15,958 nucleotides of DNA from Chloroflexota bacterium (GTDB lineage: Bacteria; Chloroflexota; Dehalococcoidia; GIF9; UBA5629), in NCBI GenBank assembly GCA_026389695.1, contig JAPLHI010000103.1, forward strand, positions 1-15,958, written 5' to 3'. The notes beneath the pieces are model-generated. The model saw nothing but the letters and a program-made list of their open reading frames with translations, was not told where the DNA came from and did not search any database. This document shows, piece by piece, positions 6,044 through 14,178 of the stretch (positions are counted from its first letter, which is position 1; each line of letters opens with the position of its first letter). The translations under genes and the position numbers were made by a program.

Positions 6044-7116
6044 AAACAGCTTACGCCTAATTTATTGCCCTCCATATCATGTACCCAGATTGCATCATGT
6101 GCATTTTCAAATATCTCGCGATGCCGTTTCTCTGAAGCCAGGGCCATTTCCGCAGCTATGCACTCTCTCTGGTAGCAACTGGCGTTTTCAATAGCCATTC
6201 CTATTTGACCACCAATTGTTGTAAGCAGTTCTACCTCTTCGGCCGGGAATTGCCGTGGGGTTTGCATAGCTCCAACCAGTGCTCCCACAACATTTCCTTT
6301 GGCTCTGAGCGGAACAGCAATCCCTGCATAGATTCCCGCCCGTTTCTCAATTTCCGATATAAGATCCCTGTCTCCATTAACATCCTCTATCAAATTAGTC
6401 TTTCCTGTCCGAAAAACCCGACCGACAAAGCTTTCATCGATCCTCAGCCCGTTTAGCGCCGAAACCAATTCTTTTTTTACACCCAGATGGACTGAAACTC
6501 TGAGATTATTATTATCTCTGTCCAGGAGGAAAATAAGCACGATATCCAGGCTCATTACCTGCTTAATTTCTTCGGCGGCAGCTTTCAGTACCTCATCCAA
6601 CTCCAATGATTGACTCAACATGGCGGAAATTTCATTTAAAGCCCAGAGCCGTTCCTCATTCCGCCTTGTCATTTGAAATACCGATTGAAGTTGCTGGTCA
6701 GCTATCTCCAGCTTTGATTTGGCCTGATGTTCGTGTTCTTTTTCCTTCCTGTAACTATCAAACCAGATGATGATCAATACGCCTATTATTATGACGCCGA
6801 TAGTCTCCAATAAGGCGTCTGCAAAATATTGTGAGATAAGGAAAACGCGGGGGAACATAGCGACGGCTGAAATTGCCAGGCTTATGAGGCCCGCCGCTGT
6901 ACCGAAAACAAAAGTGGCGTAGCCGATAGGCATCAAAAATAAAATGCGCTCAACCGCATGGCGCGTTAAGCCTAAAAATGAGAAAAATGATGTTGTATTC
7001 GGTAATAGTATCTGGGGATATTGAAATAAGATACAAAAGGCAAACATAATACACACAATCCAGAAACGAGGATCGCGTAATATTTTCAAGCGCCGGCTAA
7101 CCTTTTGCCCGGTCAT
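6040..7116 (-). CDS. Membrane GAF-PAS sensor half of a split histidine kinase
   Basis: From the ATG at 7116 this is 358 residues. It has a four-helix KdpD/DUF4118-like membrane anchor (about 18-122), a coiled coil (123-160), a GAF domain (about 155-312; VGRVFRTGKTNLIEDV, IAVPLRAKGNVVGALVG), then the first part of a PAS domain (REIFENAHDAIWVHDMEGNKL, 333-353), which stops at VSCF-TGA. The remaining PAS and the kinase lie in the next frame. Joined through the -1 frame, the PAS would still be about 30 residues short, so an internal deletion probably caused or accompanied the frame change. An upstream ATG at 7152 is possible, but GAGGT precedes the 7116 start and a -10 box at 7161-7166 leaves almost no leader for 7152. 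It is a paralogue of 2675-3613. Confidence 0.85.
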   Translation of the reverse strand: MTGQKVSRRLKILRDPRFWIVCIMFAFCILFQYPQILLPNTTSFFSFLGLTRHAVERILFLMPIGYATFVFGTAAGLISLAISAVAMFPRVFLISQYFADALLETIGVIIIGVLIIIWFDSYRKEKEHEHQAKSKLEIADQQLQSVFQMTRRNEERLWALNEISAMLSQSLELDEVLKAAAEEIKQVMSLDIVLIFLLDRDNNNLRVSVHLGVKKELVSALNGLRIDESFVGRVFRTGKTNLIEDVNGDRDLISEIEKRAGIYAGIAVPLRAKGNVVGALVGAMQTPRQFPAEEVELLTTIGGQIGMAIENASCYQRECIAAEMALASEKRHREIFENAHDAIWVHDMEGNKLGVSCF

Positions 7117-7160
7117 AGACAATACCTCACTATCCCTATAAATCCCGGCCATCTGTCTCT

Positions 7161-7166
7161 ATTATA
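7161..7166 (-). promoter_or_regulatory. Possible -10 box for the sensor-kinase operon
   Basis: TATAAT on the minus strand, about 45 bases before the preferred sensor start at 7116. No good -35 was found at 16-18 bases, and no clear terminator separates it from the flxA-like gene 56 bases upstream. Read-through from the Hdr-Flx operon is therefore also possible. Confidence 0.35.
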
Positions 7167-7221
7167 ACTCCAACTTTACACCTATTTAGGTTAACGTGCA
7201 GCTTTTAATACTACGATACGC

Positions 7222-8097
7222 TCAGTATTCATCAGATATAAAGTCCTTGATCCGGGAATAGCTGAACACAGGTCCATCGCGGCATACATATAAGTTGCCG
7301 ATGTTGCATCTTCCGCATTTTCCGATGCCGCATTTCATTCTTTTTTCCAGAGTTGTGATTACCTGATCCGGTGTGAAGCCCAGTTGTTCCAGAACAGGGA
7401 AAGTAGATCTGATCATAATAGGAGGTCCGCAAACAATTGCTATGGTATTGCCGCAAGATGGCGCTGCATCCCGCAACACCTCCGAAACAAATCCCTCTTT
7501 CCCTCTCCATTTGCCATCACCTTTATCAACAGTAATGACGGTATTCAGTGTTTTATCCTCTTCCCAGGTGTCAAGATCATATTTGAAGCAAAGGTCACTC
7601 ACGCTGCGGGCGCCATAGATGATATCTATTTTGCCGTATTTATCTCTATTATCTAATACGTTCCAGATAAGGGAACGAAGAGGCGCCAGGCCGATTCCAC
7701 CCCCGATGAAAACGAGATTTTTCCCGCACATCAAATCAAGTGGGAAATGGTTGCCGTAAGGCCCCCTGAATCCTATCTCGGCTCCAACGCCAAGCCTGTG
7801 TAAAGCGTTGGTAACCAGTCCTACCCTGTTTATGCCACATTCCAGATGGTCCTTTCTCGTGGGGCTCGAGGAGATACAGAAGGTGGCTTCCCCCACACCA
7901 AAGATAGACAGCTCTGCAAACTGGCCGGATTCAAAGGTGAACTCGTTATTCAGCTTAGCGTCTTTAAAATGGAAATGGATAGTTCTCACGGAAGGTGTTT
8001 CTTCGATGATTTTATCCACCAGTACTATGTGCGGCATATACACATTATTTTCCCGGTCAAGGTCTTTTTTTCTTTGCTTGATCTGTGTAATAGTCAT
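7222..8097 (-). CDS. flxA: FAD/NAD(P)-binding [2Fe-2S] oxidoreductase subunit, FlxA/AsrB/HydG-like
   Basis: A 291-residue ferredoxin-NADP reductase-type protein. The FAD domain is at about 22-125 (FCISSSPT at 73-80, FRGPYGNHFPLD at 110-121). The NAD(P) domain has GGGIG at 132-136 and CGPP at 223-226. A C-terminal [2Fe-2S] motif uses C256, C261, C264 and C272 (MKCGIGKCGRCN, YVC). In FlxABCD-HdrABC complexes, as described in Desulfovibrio, and in AsrABC and sulfhydrogenase, this subunit is the NAD(P)H entry point and passes electrons to Fe-S partners. It is the last gene of the Hdr-Flx operon, 30 bases after flxB. The first 20 residues are charged and atypical; M21 (MPHIVLVDK) could be the true start, but it has no better ribosome site. 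The partner nucleotide (NADH or NADPH) cannot be read from the sequence. Confidence 0.9.
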   Translation of the reverse strand: MTITQIKQRKKDLDRENNVYMPHIVLVDKIIEETPSVRTIHFHFKDAKLNNEFTFESGQFAELSIFGVGEATFCISSSPTRKDHLECGINRVGLVTNALHRLGVGAEIGFRGPYGNHFPLDLMCGKNLVFIGGGIGLAPLRSLIWNVLDNRDKYGKIDIIYGARSVSDLCFKYDLDTWEEDKTLNTVITVDKGDGKWRGKEGFVSEVLRDAAPSCGNTIAIVCGPPIMIRSTFPVLEQLGFTPDQVITTLEKRMKCGIGKCGRCNIGNLYVCRDGPVFSYSRIKDFISDEY

Positions 8098-8127
8098 CTT
8101 ATCATCACCACTAATCTATATCGTTGA

Positions 8128-9168
8128 TTATTTTCCGCTGTGCACACTTATTTCTCCGGGCAGACCGGCTATAACTTGAGTAATATCCCAGTTCACGGGA
8201 CATAAACGTATGCACCGGCCACAACCCGTACAGGCATTAATACCAAGGTTCATGGGATAAAACTCAAATTTATGGCACACTCTCTGTCTTACCCGCCGCC
8301 ATTTTTCCTCCCGGGGATTTTCCATGGGCATTTTGGTATATGATCTGAAACTACAGCTATCCCACCCTCTATACCTTGCTCCATGCTTCTTAATCATTTC
8401 ATCATTGATATCGAAGCAGAAACATGTAGGGCAAAGGAAAGTGCATATCCCGCAGCTGATACACTTCGCAGATACCTGCTCCCAGTAGTCTATGTCATTA
8501 AAACAACTCTGCAGCTTCCGGTCAACGTCTTTAGTATCAACTTTCTTTTTCAATTTATCTACGGAAGCAGCTCTCACTTCTTTAGCTTTATTGATATCAG
8601 CTTTGGTTGCTTTTTTAATCATACTTGACGTATTCAGCAGGGCTTTTCCCCCGCTGGTAATTTCTTCTATCACGTATTCATCGCCTATATCCATAAACAT
8701 AAGGTCAACGTCTTCCGATTCGGTAGGATTAACATCAGTGGAAGTGCAAAAGCAGCTGTCATAGGGATTGCTGCAACTTAGACCTATAAGTAGAGTGTTT
8801 CGCCTTTTGGATGAGTAGTAGTAGTCATCATATGTATCGGCAAAGACCTGATCTATAATGGCGACTGCTCTGGCATCGCAGGGCCGGATGCCGAAAATAA
8901 TCTGCTTATGTTCATCTTGGGGAACTTCTATTTTTAAGCCATTTTCTTTCTTCTGGAAGCTGATCATCACCTCAGACTGCGGAAGAAAACAAGCTTTGGG
9001 AGGGACAACGGTATTCCGGTACCAGTCCAAAAAACTGATATCTTTATTATCCCACCCGGCCATTTCAACAATCCCCTGCTCTCTGGTTGGAACAATTACA
9101 CTGCACTCCTGATTCCATGTTCCAAGTAGTTTCCGGATGTCTTTTTTATTGATCTTTTTAGTAATCAT
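8128..9168 (-). CDS. flxB: 4Fe-4S electron-transfer subunit, FlxB/AsrA/HydB-like
   Basis: A 346-residue soluble protein of the AsrA/sulfhydrogenase-beta family. Family marks are GIRPCDARAV (93-102) and a middle SCSNPYDSCFC segment with C132, C139 and C141. The C-terminal part holds two [4Fe-4S] motifs: C236-C239-C242-C246 (CISCGICTFLC) and C313-C316-C319-C323 (CTGCGRCIRLC). The role by family is to relay electrons between the flavin subunit (flxA) and the HdrA/MvhD side. The ATG follows an AGGGACAGG segment. The gene starts 22 bases after flxC and ends 30 bases before flxA, consistent with one transcript. Assigning FlxB rather than FlxC rests on the closer AsrA-like pattern and gene order. 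Confidence 0.88.
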   Translation of the reverse strand: MITKKINKKDIRKLLGTWNQECSVIVPTREQGIVEMAGWDNKDISFLDWYRNTVVPPKACFLPQSEVMISFQKKENGLKIEVPQDEHKQIIFGIRPCDARAVAIIDQVFADTYDDYYYSSKRRNTLLIGLSCSNPYDSCFCTSTDVNPTESEDVDLMFMDIGDEYVIEEITSGGKALLNTSSMIKKATKADINKAKEVRAASVDKLKKKVDTKDVDRKLQSCFNDIDYWEQVSAKCISCGICTFLCPTCFCFDINDEMIKKHGARYRGWDSCSFRSYTKMPMENPREEKWRRVRQRVCHKFEFYPMNLGINACTGCGRCIRLCPVNWDITQVIAGLPGEISVHSGK

Positions 9169-9190
9169 CCTGTCCCTTCTGTCCCTTCTT

Positions 9191-10141
9191 TTATCTGATC
9201 AAACCTTCCGCTTCTACAAGCTCATAAGCAGTCATTAACGCTGGCGCGTTGACATCCATTCCCGTCTTATAATCGAACATCTCACCAACGAGGTCATACA
9301 TTTCTTTAGACAGGCTCCTCAAGGGGATATTTACCGGGCATACCCTCTCGCATTCACCACAATCCGTGCATCTCCCGGCAACATGTATTGTTCGAATGGC
9401 CTGAAAAATTAAATTGTCCTGCCATTGTGAAACCGGTGATACCCACCGGGGTTGAGATTCCTCAACAAAGCACCTTTCACAGAAGCATGCCGGGCATACC
9501 TGACGACAGGCATAGCAACGTATACAGTGCCCGAACTGTTCCTTCCAGAATGCCCACCTCTGATCGGGAGACATTTTTTTCAACTCCTGAATTTGTTTGC
9601 TGCTTGACTCATAATCACGAATTTCGGCGGCCGGTTCCTGGATGAGAAAATCATATTCTTTGGGAATTTGTAACTCACATCCAAGGCAATGATCAAAAAG
9701 AACTTCCGTCGTGGGAACCTCCTTTTTCTCACCCCCTGCAGTTATACAAACCTTATCTGCCAGGACAACAATATCATCGATTTTGTCTCTTTCTTTGCCT
9801 GCTAACTTCTCGACTTTCTTAAGATCAACTAAACCTGAGCAGGGAATACCTAAAATAACGATATCCTGCCTGGCAATCTGCTTATCCTGTATTAAGCTGA
9901 CTATGGAGCGGCTGTCACAGCCTTTGGCAATAATGCCCACCCGCCCGGGAATTTCCGGTAAATATTTCGCCAGATTATTATTGATAAACGGGTTGATTAC
10001 CAGGTTATTGATTTCATCTATATCTTCGGTTATGAGGGGAGTAGTAGTGAATTTCAGGCTGCCCGGTGCAAAGCCGATTATATAATCCACCGTCCCTTCT
10101 TCAAGTAATTTACCAGCCTCTTGTCGCAGCTCTTTTTCCAT
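9191..10141 (-). CDS. flxC: 4Fe-4S electron-transfer subunit, FlxC-like
   Basis: From the ATG at 10141 this is 316 residues. The N-terminal half resembles the FrhB/AsrA-type fold (IIAKGCDSRSI, ILGIPCSG with C101, HCLGCE with C152 and C155). The C-terminal half has two [4Fe-4S] sites: C206-C209-C212-C216 (CIRCYACRQVC), followed closely by CFCERC, and C258-C261-C264-C268 (CTDCGECERVC). It is expected to be a soluble electron relay in the Flx-Hdr complex. The frame is open to 10210, but the 10141 start is preferred: AAGG lies 8 bases upstream and the ATG comes 4 bases after the mvhD stop, whereas earlier starts lie inside mvhD. Confidence 0.87.
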   Translation of the reverse strand: MEKELRQEAGKLLEEGTVDYIIGFAPGSLKFTTTPLITEDIDEINNLVINPFINNNLAKYLPEIPGRVGIIAKGCDSRSIVSLIQDKQIARQDIVILGIPCSGLVDLKKVEKLAGKERDKIDDIVVLADKVCITAGGEKKEVPTTEVLFDHCLGCELQIPKEYDFLIQEPAAEIRDYESSSKQIQELKKMSPDQRWAFWKEQFGHCIRCYACRQVCPACFCERCFVEESQPRWVSPVSQWQDNLIFQAIRTIHVAGRCTDCGECERVCPVNIPLRSLSKEMYDLVGEMFDYKTGMDVNAPALMTAYELVEAEGLIR

Positions 10142-10145
10142 ATCA

Positions 10146-10574
10146 CTAACCTTCATCACTAAACAAGTTGTTGGGCCCGACGGCTCGAACATTTTCAACC
10201 ACATCTTCAACTACCTGGGCGAACTTAGCCCCTTCCGATGCAGATACCCAGCTGGCCTGAACCCTCTGCTCAGGAACACCAAGATATTCTAAAAATTTTT
10301 TGGTCACTACTATCCTGCGCCGGGCACGGTAATTACCTGTCTGATAATGGCAGTCACCGGGATGACAACCGGAAACCAGAACACCATCAAAACCCAGACG
10401 TAAACCTTTGAGGACGAACAGCGGGTCAATCCTGCCCGAACACGGTACCTTTAATACAGTCAGGTTGCTCGGGTACTTTTTACGGCTGGTACCTGCCAAA
10501 TCAGCACCGGCATAAGAGCACCACTTACACAGAAACCCAACGATCCTGGGTTGTTCTTCCGTATTTTGTTTCAT
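10146..10574 (-). CDS. mvhD: MvhD/FlxD-type [2Fe-2S] electron-transfer subunit
   Basis: A 142-residue protein with the full MvhD pattern: FLCKWCSYAGADLAGTSR (C16, C19), LKVPCSGRIDPLFVL (C45), and VSGCHPGDCHYQTGN (C70, C75). These five cysteines are the [2Fe-2S] ligand set of the family. MvhD docks to HdrA and carries electrons from a hydrogenase (Mvh) or a flavin module (Flx) to HdrA. Here it sits directly after hdrA (47-base gap, with GAGG and GAGGTG upstream of the ATG) and directly before flxC (4-base gap). Gene order, reading with transcription, is hdrA-D-C-B-A. Because mvhG and mvhA diverge from the same region, this one MvhD may serve both hydrogenase and Flx. Confidence 0.95.
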   Translation of the reverse strand: MKQNTEEQPRIVGFLCKWCSYAGADLAGTSRKKYPSNLTVLKVPCSGRIDPLFVLKGLRLGFDGVLVSGCHPGDCHYQTGNYRARRRIVVTKKFLEYLGVPEQRVQASWVSASEGAKFAQVVEDVVENVRAVGPNNLFSDEG

Positions 10575-10621
10575 TAAAAGTTACACCTCGCTTCCTCAAA
10601 TGATAAGCATATTATGTAAAC

Positions 10622-13600
10622 TTATATCAACATATTTTCCATCTCTGCCACTAGCTGCTCGCCCGTAAAGTGTTTGAGGCTTATGGAATTGCTGAAACAG
10701 CCGCCAACGCAGGCGCCGCACCCCTTACATAACACCTCGTTGACCCTGCAGACCCCTCCTTCCTCAATAAAGTCGATGGCACTGTAAGGGCATACAATCC
10801 GGCATATCTGGCAACCTGAACAGATCTTTTCATCAATGAAAGCTGTAGCCGCCTCTATATCAATATTGCCCTGTCCGATAAGAGATAACACTTCGGCCGC
10901 CGCCGCCGAAGCCTGAGCCACCGTATCCGGAATATCTTTGGGACCCTGACAGCACCCAATTACAAATACACCGTCAGTAGCTGTAGCTATGGGATCAAGC
11001 TTGGGATGCCTCTCCAGGAAAAAGCCGTCCGCGCTCTGGTTTATATTGAATAACCGGCAAACGTTCTTCACATCCTCCTGTGGCTCCATAGCAGTGCTCA
11101 GAACGACCATATCCACCGGCAAGCGGCGCGGTATGCCGGGATGAATTTCTTCTTCATAATGAACAATGAGCTTGCCTTCCTCCTGCGGTGTTTCGGCTAC
11201 ATTAGTGACCCCACTGGGACGTGCCTCAATGAACGTGGTGCCCTCCCTGGTAATCCGGTTGTAGAACTCCTCAAAACCTTTTCCAAAGGCCCTGACATCA
11301 ATGTAGAATTCATACACCTTTGCTCCAGGCACATGTTCTCTTACCAGGTGGCCCAGCTTCAGAGAATACATGCAACAAACACGGGAACAGTACTCGTGAT
11401 AGTTTTTATCCCTGCTGCCGACACAATGAATGATAGCTATATTTTTTAGCTCTGATCCATCTTTTAGATGAACGTGGCCTTCAGTCGGGCCGGCGGAATT
11501 GACTATGCGCTCAAACTCAAGGGCAGTGAGAACGTTGTCAAAGCGTCCATATCCGTATTCATATATGCCGCGCGGCTTAAACATCTCATATCCGGTGGCT
11601 ACGATGATACCTCCAACCACTGCTTCAACAATTTCATCCTTCATGCCATGATCTATTGCTCCGCGCTCACAGCTCTTAACACACTCCCAGCATTCGGAGC
11701 AGACACCGCAGTTCAAACACCGCTGTGCTTCTTCAACAGCCATCTCTTCACTGAAGCCCGTCTCTACCTCGGCAAAGCCTTCTCGTTTATCCAATTCCAG
11801 TACGGGCATAATTTTTCTGGCTTTTTTAACGATGTTTTCTTTGGGTACATTTTTGACCCTCTCAGGCCGAACCGGTCTTCCTCCCTTCAGATCAATTCCT
11901 TTCAGGTAGTGGTCTATGGAGATGGCAGCTTCTTTTCCGGCCTCAATAGCAGAGATTACATCGTCAGGTCCGGAAATAACGTCTCCACCGGCAAATACAC
12001 CTTCGATATTTGTATGGAAAGTTGTGGGGTCAACTGAGACTGTACCGAAACTTGTATATTCAAGATCCCGGGTCAGTAACGTTCTGTCCACTATCTGCCC
12101 GATAGCAATAATTACATTATCCACAGGTATGTTGAACTCCGAACCTTTAATCGGCATGGGACGTCTGCGTTTACTCTCATCGGGTTCACCTAACTGCATA
12201 CGGATGCATTGTATGCCTGATAGCCGGCCCTGTTCCGCCAGGACCGCTACCGGTGCCGCCAGAATCTGTATTTTAATACCTTCCCGCAGTCCCTCTTCAA
12301 CCTCAGCATAAAGGGCGGGCATTTCAGCTCGAGAGCGCCGGTACACAATTGTCACTTCTTCCGCACCCAGACGCCTGGCTGTGCGTGCCGCATCAACAGC
12401 CGCATTACCTCCACCGATCACTGCTACTCGTTTTCCTACTTTAACATCTTCACCCAAACGTACTTTTCTTAGAAAATCAAGCGAATGCACAACACCATCG
12501 ACATCCTCGTTAGGTATACCCATTTTCTGACTTATTCCTGCGCCGGTGCCCATAAATATTGCTTTATACCCCTTATCGAAAACCCCTTTAAAGCTGTCAA
12601 CACGGGTATTTGTATGTATCTCGACTCCCAGCTCCTGGATATAGCTGATTTCATTATCAAGTATTTTCCGGGGTAATCTGTATTCTGGAATGGCATAGCG
12701 CATCAAACCGCCAGCCTCAGGCGCCGCCTCAAAGACGGTAATGGGATAGCCTAACCTGATGAGGTCGTAAGCACATGCTAAACCGGCCGGTCCGGAGCCG
12801 ATCACGGCTACCTTCTCCTGCTGTGTTTGTTTAACCTTAACAGCTTTTTCTCTGCCTGCTTTGAGTTCATAATCAGCCATAAAGCGTTTCAGGTATCTGA
12901 TCGCTATTGGCTCATCCACCTTCCCTCTCTCGCAGTCAGCTTCGCAGGGATGGGTGCAGACCCTTCCGCAAACACCGGCAAATGGCTGTGTCCTCCTGAA
13001 TACTTCCAGCGCTTCCTTATATTTACCCTTTGAAATCAGTGCCACATAGCCCTGCGCATCAACCCCGGCCGGGCAGGCAGTTCTACATGGAGGAGCGCCT
13101 CTTTTGTGGATGGTGAAAATATTGGGAACGGCCTGATGGAACGGACGATATATTGCCTTCCTCTTACTCAGCCCAAGATTGAACTCGGAAGGCACTTCTA
13201 CAGGACATGCATTCTCACATTCGGTGCAACCGTTGCATTTATTTATATCCACATAACGGGCTTTCTTCCTGATTTTAACTTTGAAATTGCCTATAAACCC
13301 CGATACATCCTCAACCTCACTGTAGGCCAGCAATTCTATGTTGGGATGCCTGCTCACCAATGTCATCTTGGGGGTAAGAATACAGGCCGAGCAGTCCAGC
13401 GTGGGAAAGGTCTTATCCAGTTGCGCCATGTGTCCACCTATGCTGGGCGTTCTCTCAACCAGATAAACCTTGTGCCCCGCGTCAGCGATTTTCAATGCGG
13501 CCTGGATACCCGCAATACCACCGCCAACCACCAGCGTATTGGGATTAATGGGAACCTGCCTTATCTCCAGCGGCTGATGGTAGTAAACACGGTTTACCGC

Positions 13601-13966
13601 TGCTCCCACCAGCGCCTTGGCTTTCCTGGTTGCCCCATTATGGTCCTCCGTAACCCACGAGCACTGCTCCCGAATATTTGCCATTTGAAACAGATAAGGA
13701 TTTACCCCTGCTTCCTGGCATACCCGGCGGAATGTAGGCTCATGCAAAGCAGGCGAGCACGAGGCAACCACTACACGGTTTAGTCCCAGCTCCCTGATAT
13801 CATCTTTAATCAGGTTTTGCCCCGGCTCAGAACACATGAACTTATAGTCGCGGGTTACCTTGACCGCATCCAGATCCCCTGCAAAGCGGCTCACCTCGGC
13901 AACATCAACCGTTCCGGCGATATTACTGCCGCAGTGACAAACATACACTCCTATTCTCGGTTCCAC
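10622..13966 (-). CDS. hdrA: HdrA with inserted GltD-like FAD/NAD(P)H module
   Basis: A 1114-residue flavin/Fe-S protein. Order: N-terminal HdrA domain (GVYVCHCG); FAD site VVGGGIAG (147-154); the DCSACILTPKM segment; [4Fe-4S] C244-C247-C250-C254; then an insert of about 290-745 with the GltD-type Cys region (C294, C298, C333-C345), a second FAD site (GSGPAG, 390-395) and an NAD(P)H site (GGGNAAVDAARTARRLGAEE, 518-537). HdrA resumes with Cys-rich 750-766, CVGSRD and YCSRVCCMYS, and two C-terminal [4Fe-4S] sites (C1049-C1059, C1080-C1090). HdrA is the flavin-based bifurcation hub; the insert adds a second pyridine-nucleotide site. The start at GTG 13966 is preferred because GGAGGT is 4 bases upstream; ATG 13981 and TTG 14008 lack ribosome sites. 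Confidence 0.95.
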   Translation of the reverse strand: MEPRIGVYVCHCGSNIAGTVDVAEVSRFAGDLDAVKVTRDYKFMCSEPGQNLIKDDIRELGLNRVVVASCSPALHEPTFRRVCQEAGVNPYLFQMANIREQCSWVTEDHNGATRKAKALVGAAVNRVYYHQPLEIRQVPINPNTLVVGGGIAGIQAALKIADAGHKVYLVERTPSIGGHMAQLDKTFPTLDCSACILTPKMTLVSRHPNIELLAYSEVEDVSGFIGNFKVKIRKKARYVDINKCNGCTECENACPVEVPSEFNLGLSKRKAIYRPFHQAVPNIFTIHKRGAPPCRTACPAGVDAQGYVALISKGKYKEALEVFRRTQPFAGVCGRVCTHPCEADCERGKVDEPIAIRYLKRFMADYELKAGREKAVKVKQTQQEKVAVIGSGPAGLACAYDLIRLGYPITVFEAAPEAGGLMRYAIPEYRLPRKILDNEISYIQELGVEIHTNTRVDSFKGVFDKGYKAIFMGTGAGISQKMGIPNEDVDGVVHSLDFLRKVRLGEDVKVGKRVAVIGGGNAAVDAARTARRLGAEEVTIVYRRSRAEMPALYAEVEEGLREGIKIQILAAPVAVLAEQGRLSGIQCIRMQLGEPDESKRRRPMPIKGSEFNIPVDNVIIAIGQIVDRTLLTRDLEYTSFGTVSVDPTTFHTNIEGVFAGGDVISGPDDVISAIEAGKEAAISIDHYLKGIDLKGGRPVRPERVKNVPKENIVKKARKIMPVLELDKREGFAEVETGFSEEMAVEEAQRCLNCGVCSECWECVKSCERGAIDHGMKDEIVEAVVGGIIVATGYEMFKPRGIYEYGYGRFDNVLTALEFERIVNSAGPTEGHVHLKDGSELKNIAIIHCVGSRDKNYHEYCSRVCCMYSLKLGHLVREHVPGAKVYEFYIDVRAFGKGFEEFYNRITREGTTFIEARPSGVTNVAETPQEEGKLIVHYEEEIHPGIPRRLPVDMVVLSTAMEPQEDVKNVCRLFNINQSADGFFLERHPKLDPIATATDGVFVIGCCQGPKDIPDTVAQASAAAAEVLSLIGQGNIDIEAATAFIDEKICSGCQICRIVCPYSAIDFIEEGGVCRVNEVLCKGCGACVGGCFSNSISLKHFTGEQLVAEMENMLI

Positions 13967-14057
13967 TAATACCTCCGCCATTCTGTTAATGATAACCGGA
14001 CCGGTCAAAATGAAGACGTACTATGAAATCATAAATATTTTAAATACTGTAAAATGG

Positions 14058-14067
14058 TATATTGGTA
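14058..14067. promoter_or_regulatory. TATATTGGTA half-site in the hdrA leader
   Basis: An exact copy of the 10-base arm of the palindrome at 14173-14196, set about 90 bases before the hdrA start. A direct repeat TGGTA-TAT-TGGTA (14055-14067) and another TGGTAC (14083-14088) lie with it. Confidence 0.55.
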
Positions 14068-14104
14068 CATTTATATCTTCAGTGGTACGCAAGTACTTGT
14101 TATT

Positions 14105-14133
14105 AAGTTAGCAGACTAAAAATTATTTGTCAA
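14105..14133 (-). promoter_or_regulatory. Probable promoter of the hdrA-mvhD-flx operon
   Basis: Perfect -35 TTGACA on the minus strand (14133-14128), then 17 bases to TAACTT (14110-14105), a poor -10 (3/6). A weak -10 behind a perfect -35 is compatible with an activator-assisted promoter. The leader to hdrA would be about 130 bases and contains the TATATTGGTA half-site. Confidence 0.5.
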
Positions 14134-14149
14134 GGGGCTAAATTAGGTC

Positions 14150-14178
14150 TTGACGGGGGCGGTATAATGTTATATATT
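14150..14178 (+). promoter_or_regulatory. Promoter of the RHH regulator-mvhGA operon
   Basis: TTGACG (14150-14155, 5/6) and TATATT (14173-14178, 5/6) with a 17-base spacer. The -35 lies only 16 bases from the -35 of the opposing hdrA promoter, so the two are back to back. The -10 is embedded in the left arm of the palindrome at 14173-14196. A second TATAAT at 14163-14168 is too close to this -35 to pair with it. Confidence 0.75.

Noticed and set aside
7207..7229. AATACT/AGTATT inverted repeat across the flxA stop as a terminator
   Set aside because: Six AT-rich pairs with a long loop and no T-run on the minus strand; too weak.
9169..9188. Tandem TGTCCCTTC repeat between flxB and flxC
   Set aside because: Only two short units; more simply an effect of purine-rich ribosome-site sequence.
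10142..10210. Longer start of the flxC-like gene inside mvhD
   Set aside because: The extra residues are not family-like, and the ATG at 10141 has AAGG at the right distance just after the mvhD stop.
11468..12037. Open plus-strand frame of 189 codons inside hdrA
   Set aside because: It is antisense to a well-supported long gene, has no family-like motifs and no ribosome site.
13106..13783. Open plus-strand frame of 225 codons opposite the hdrA N-terminal region
   Set aside because: Antisense shadow of conserved HdrA coding sequence; no recognisable domain or start signal.
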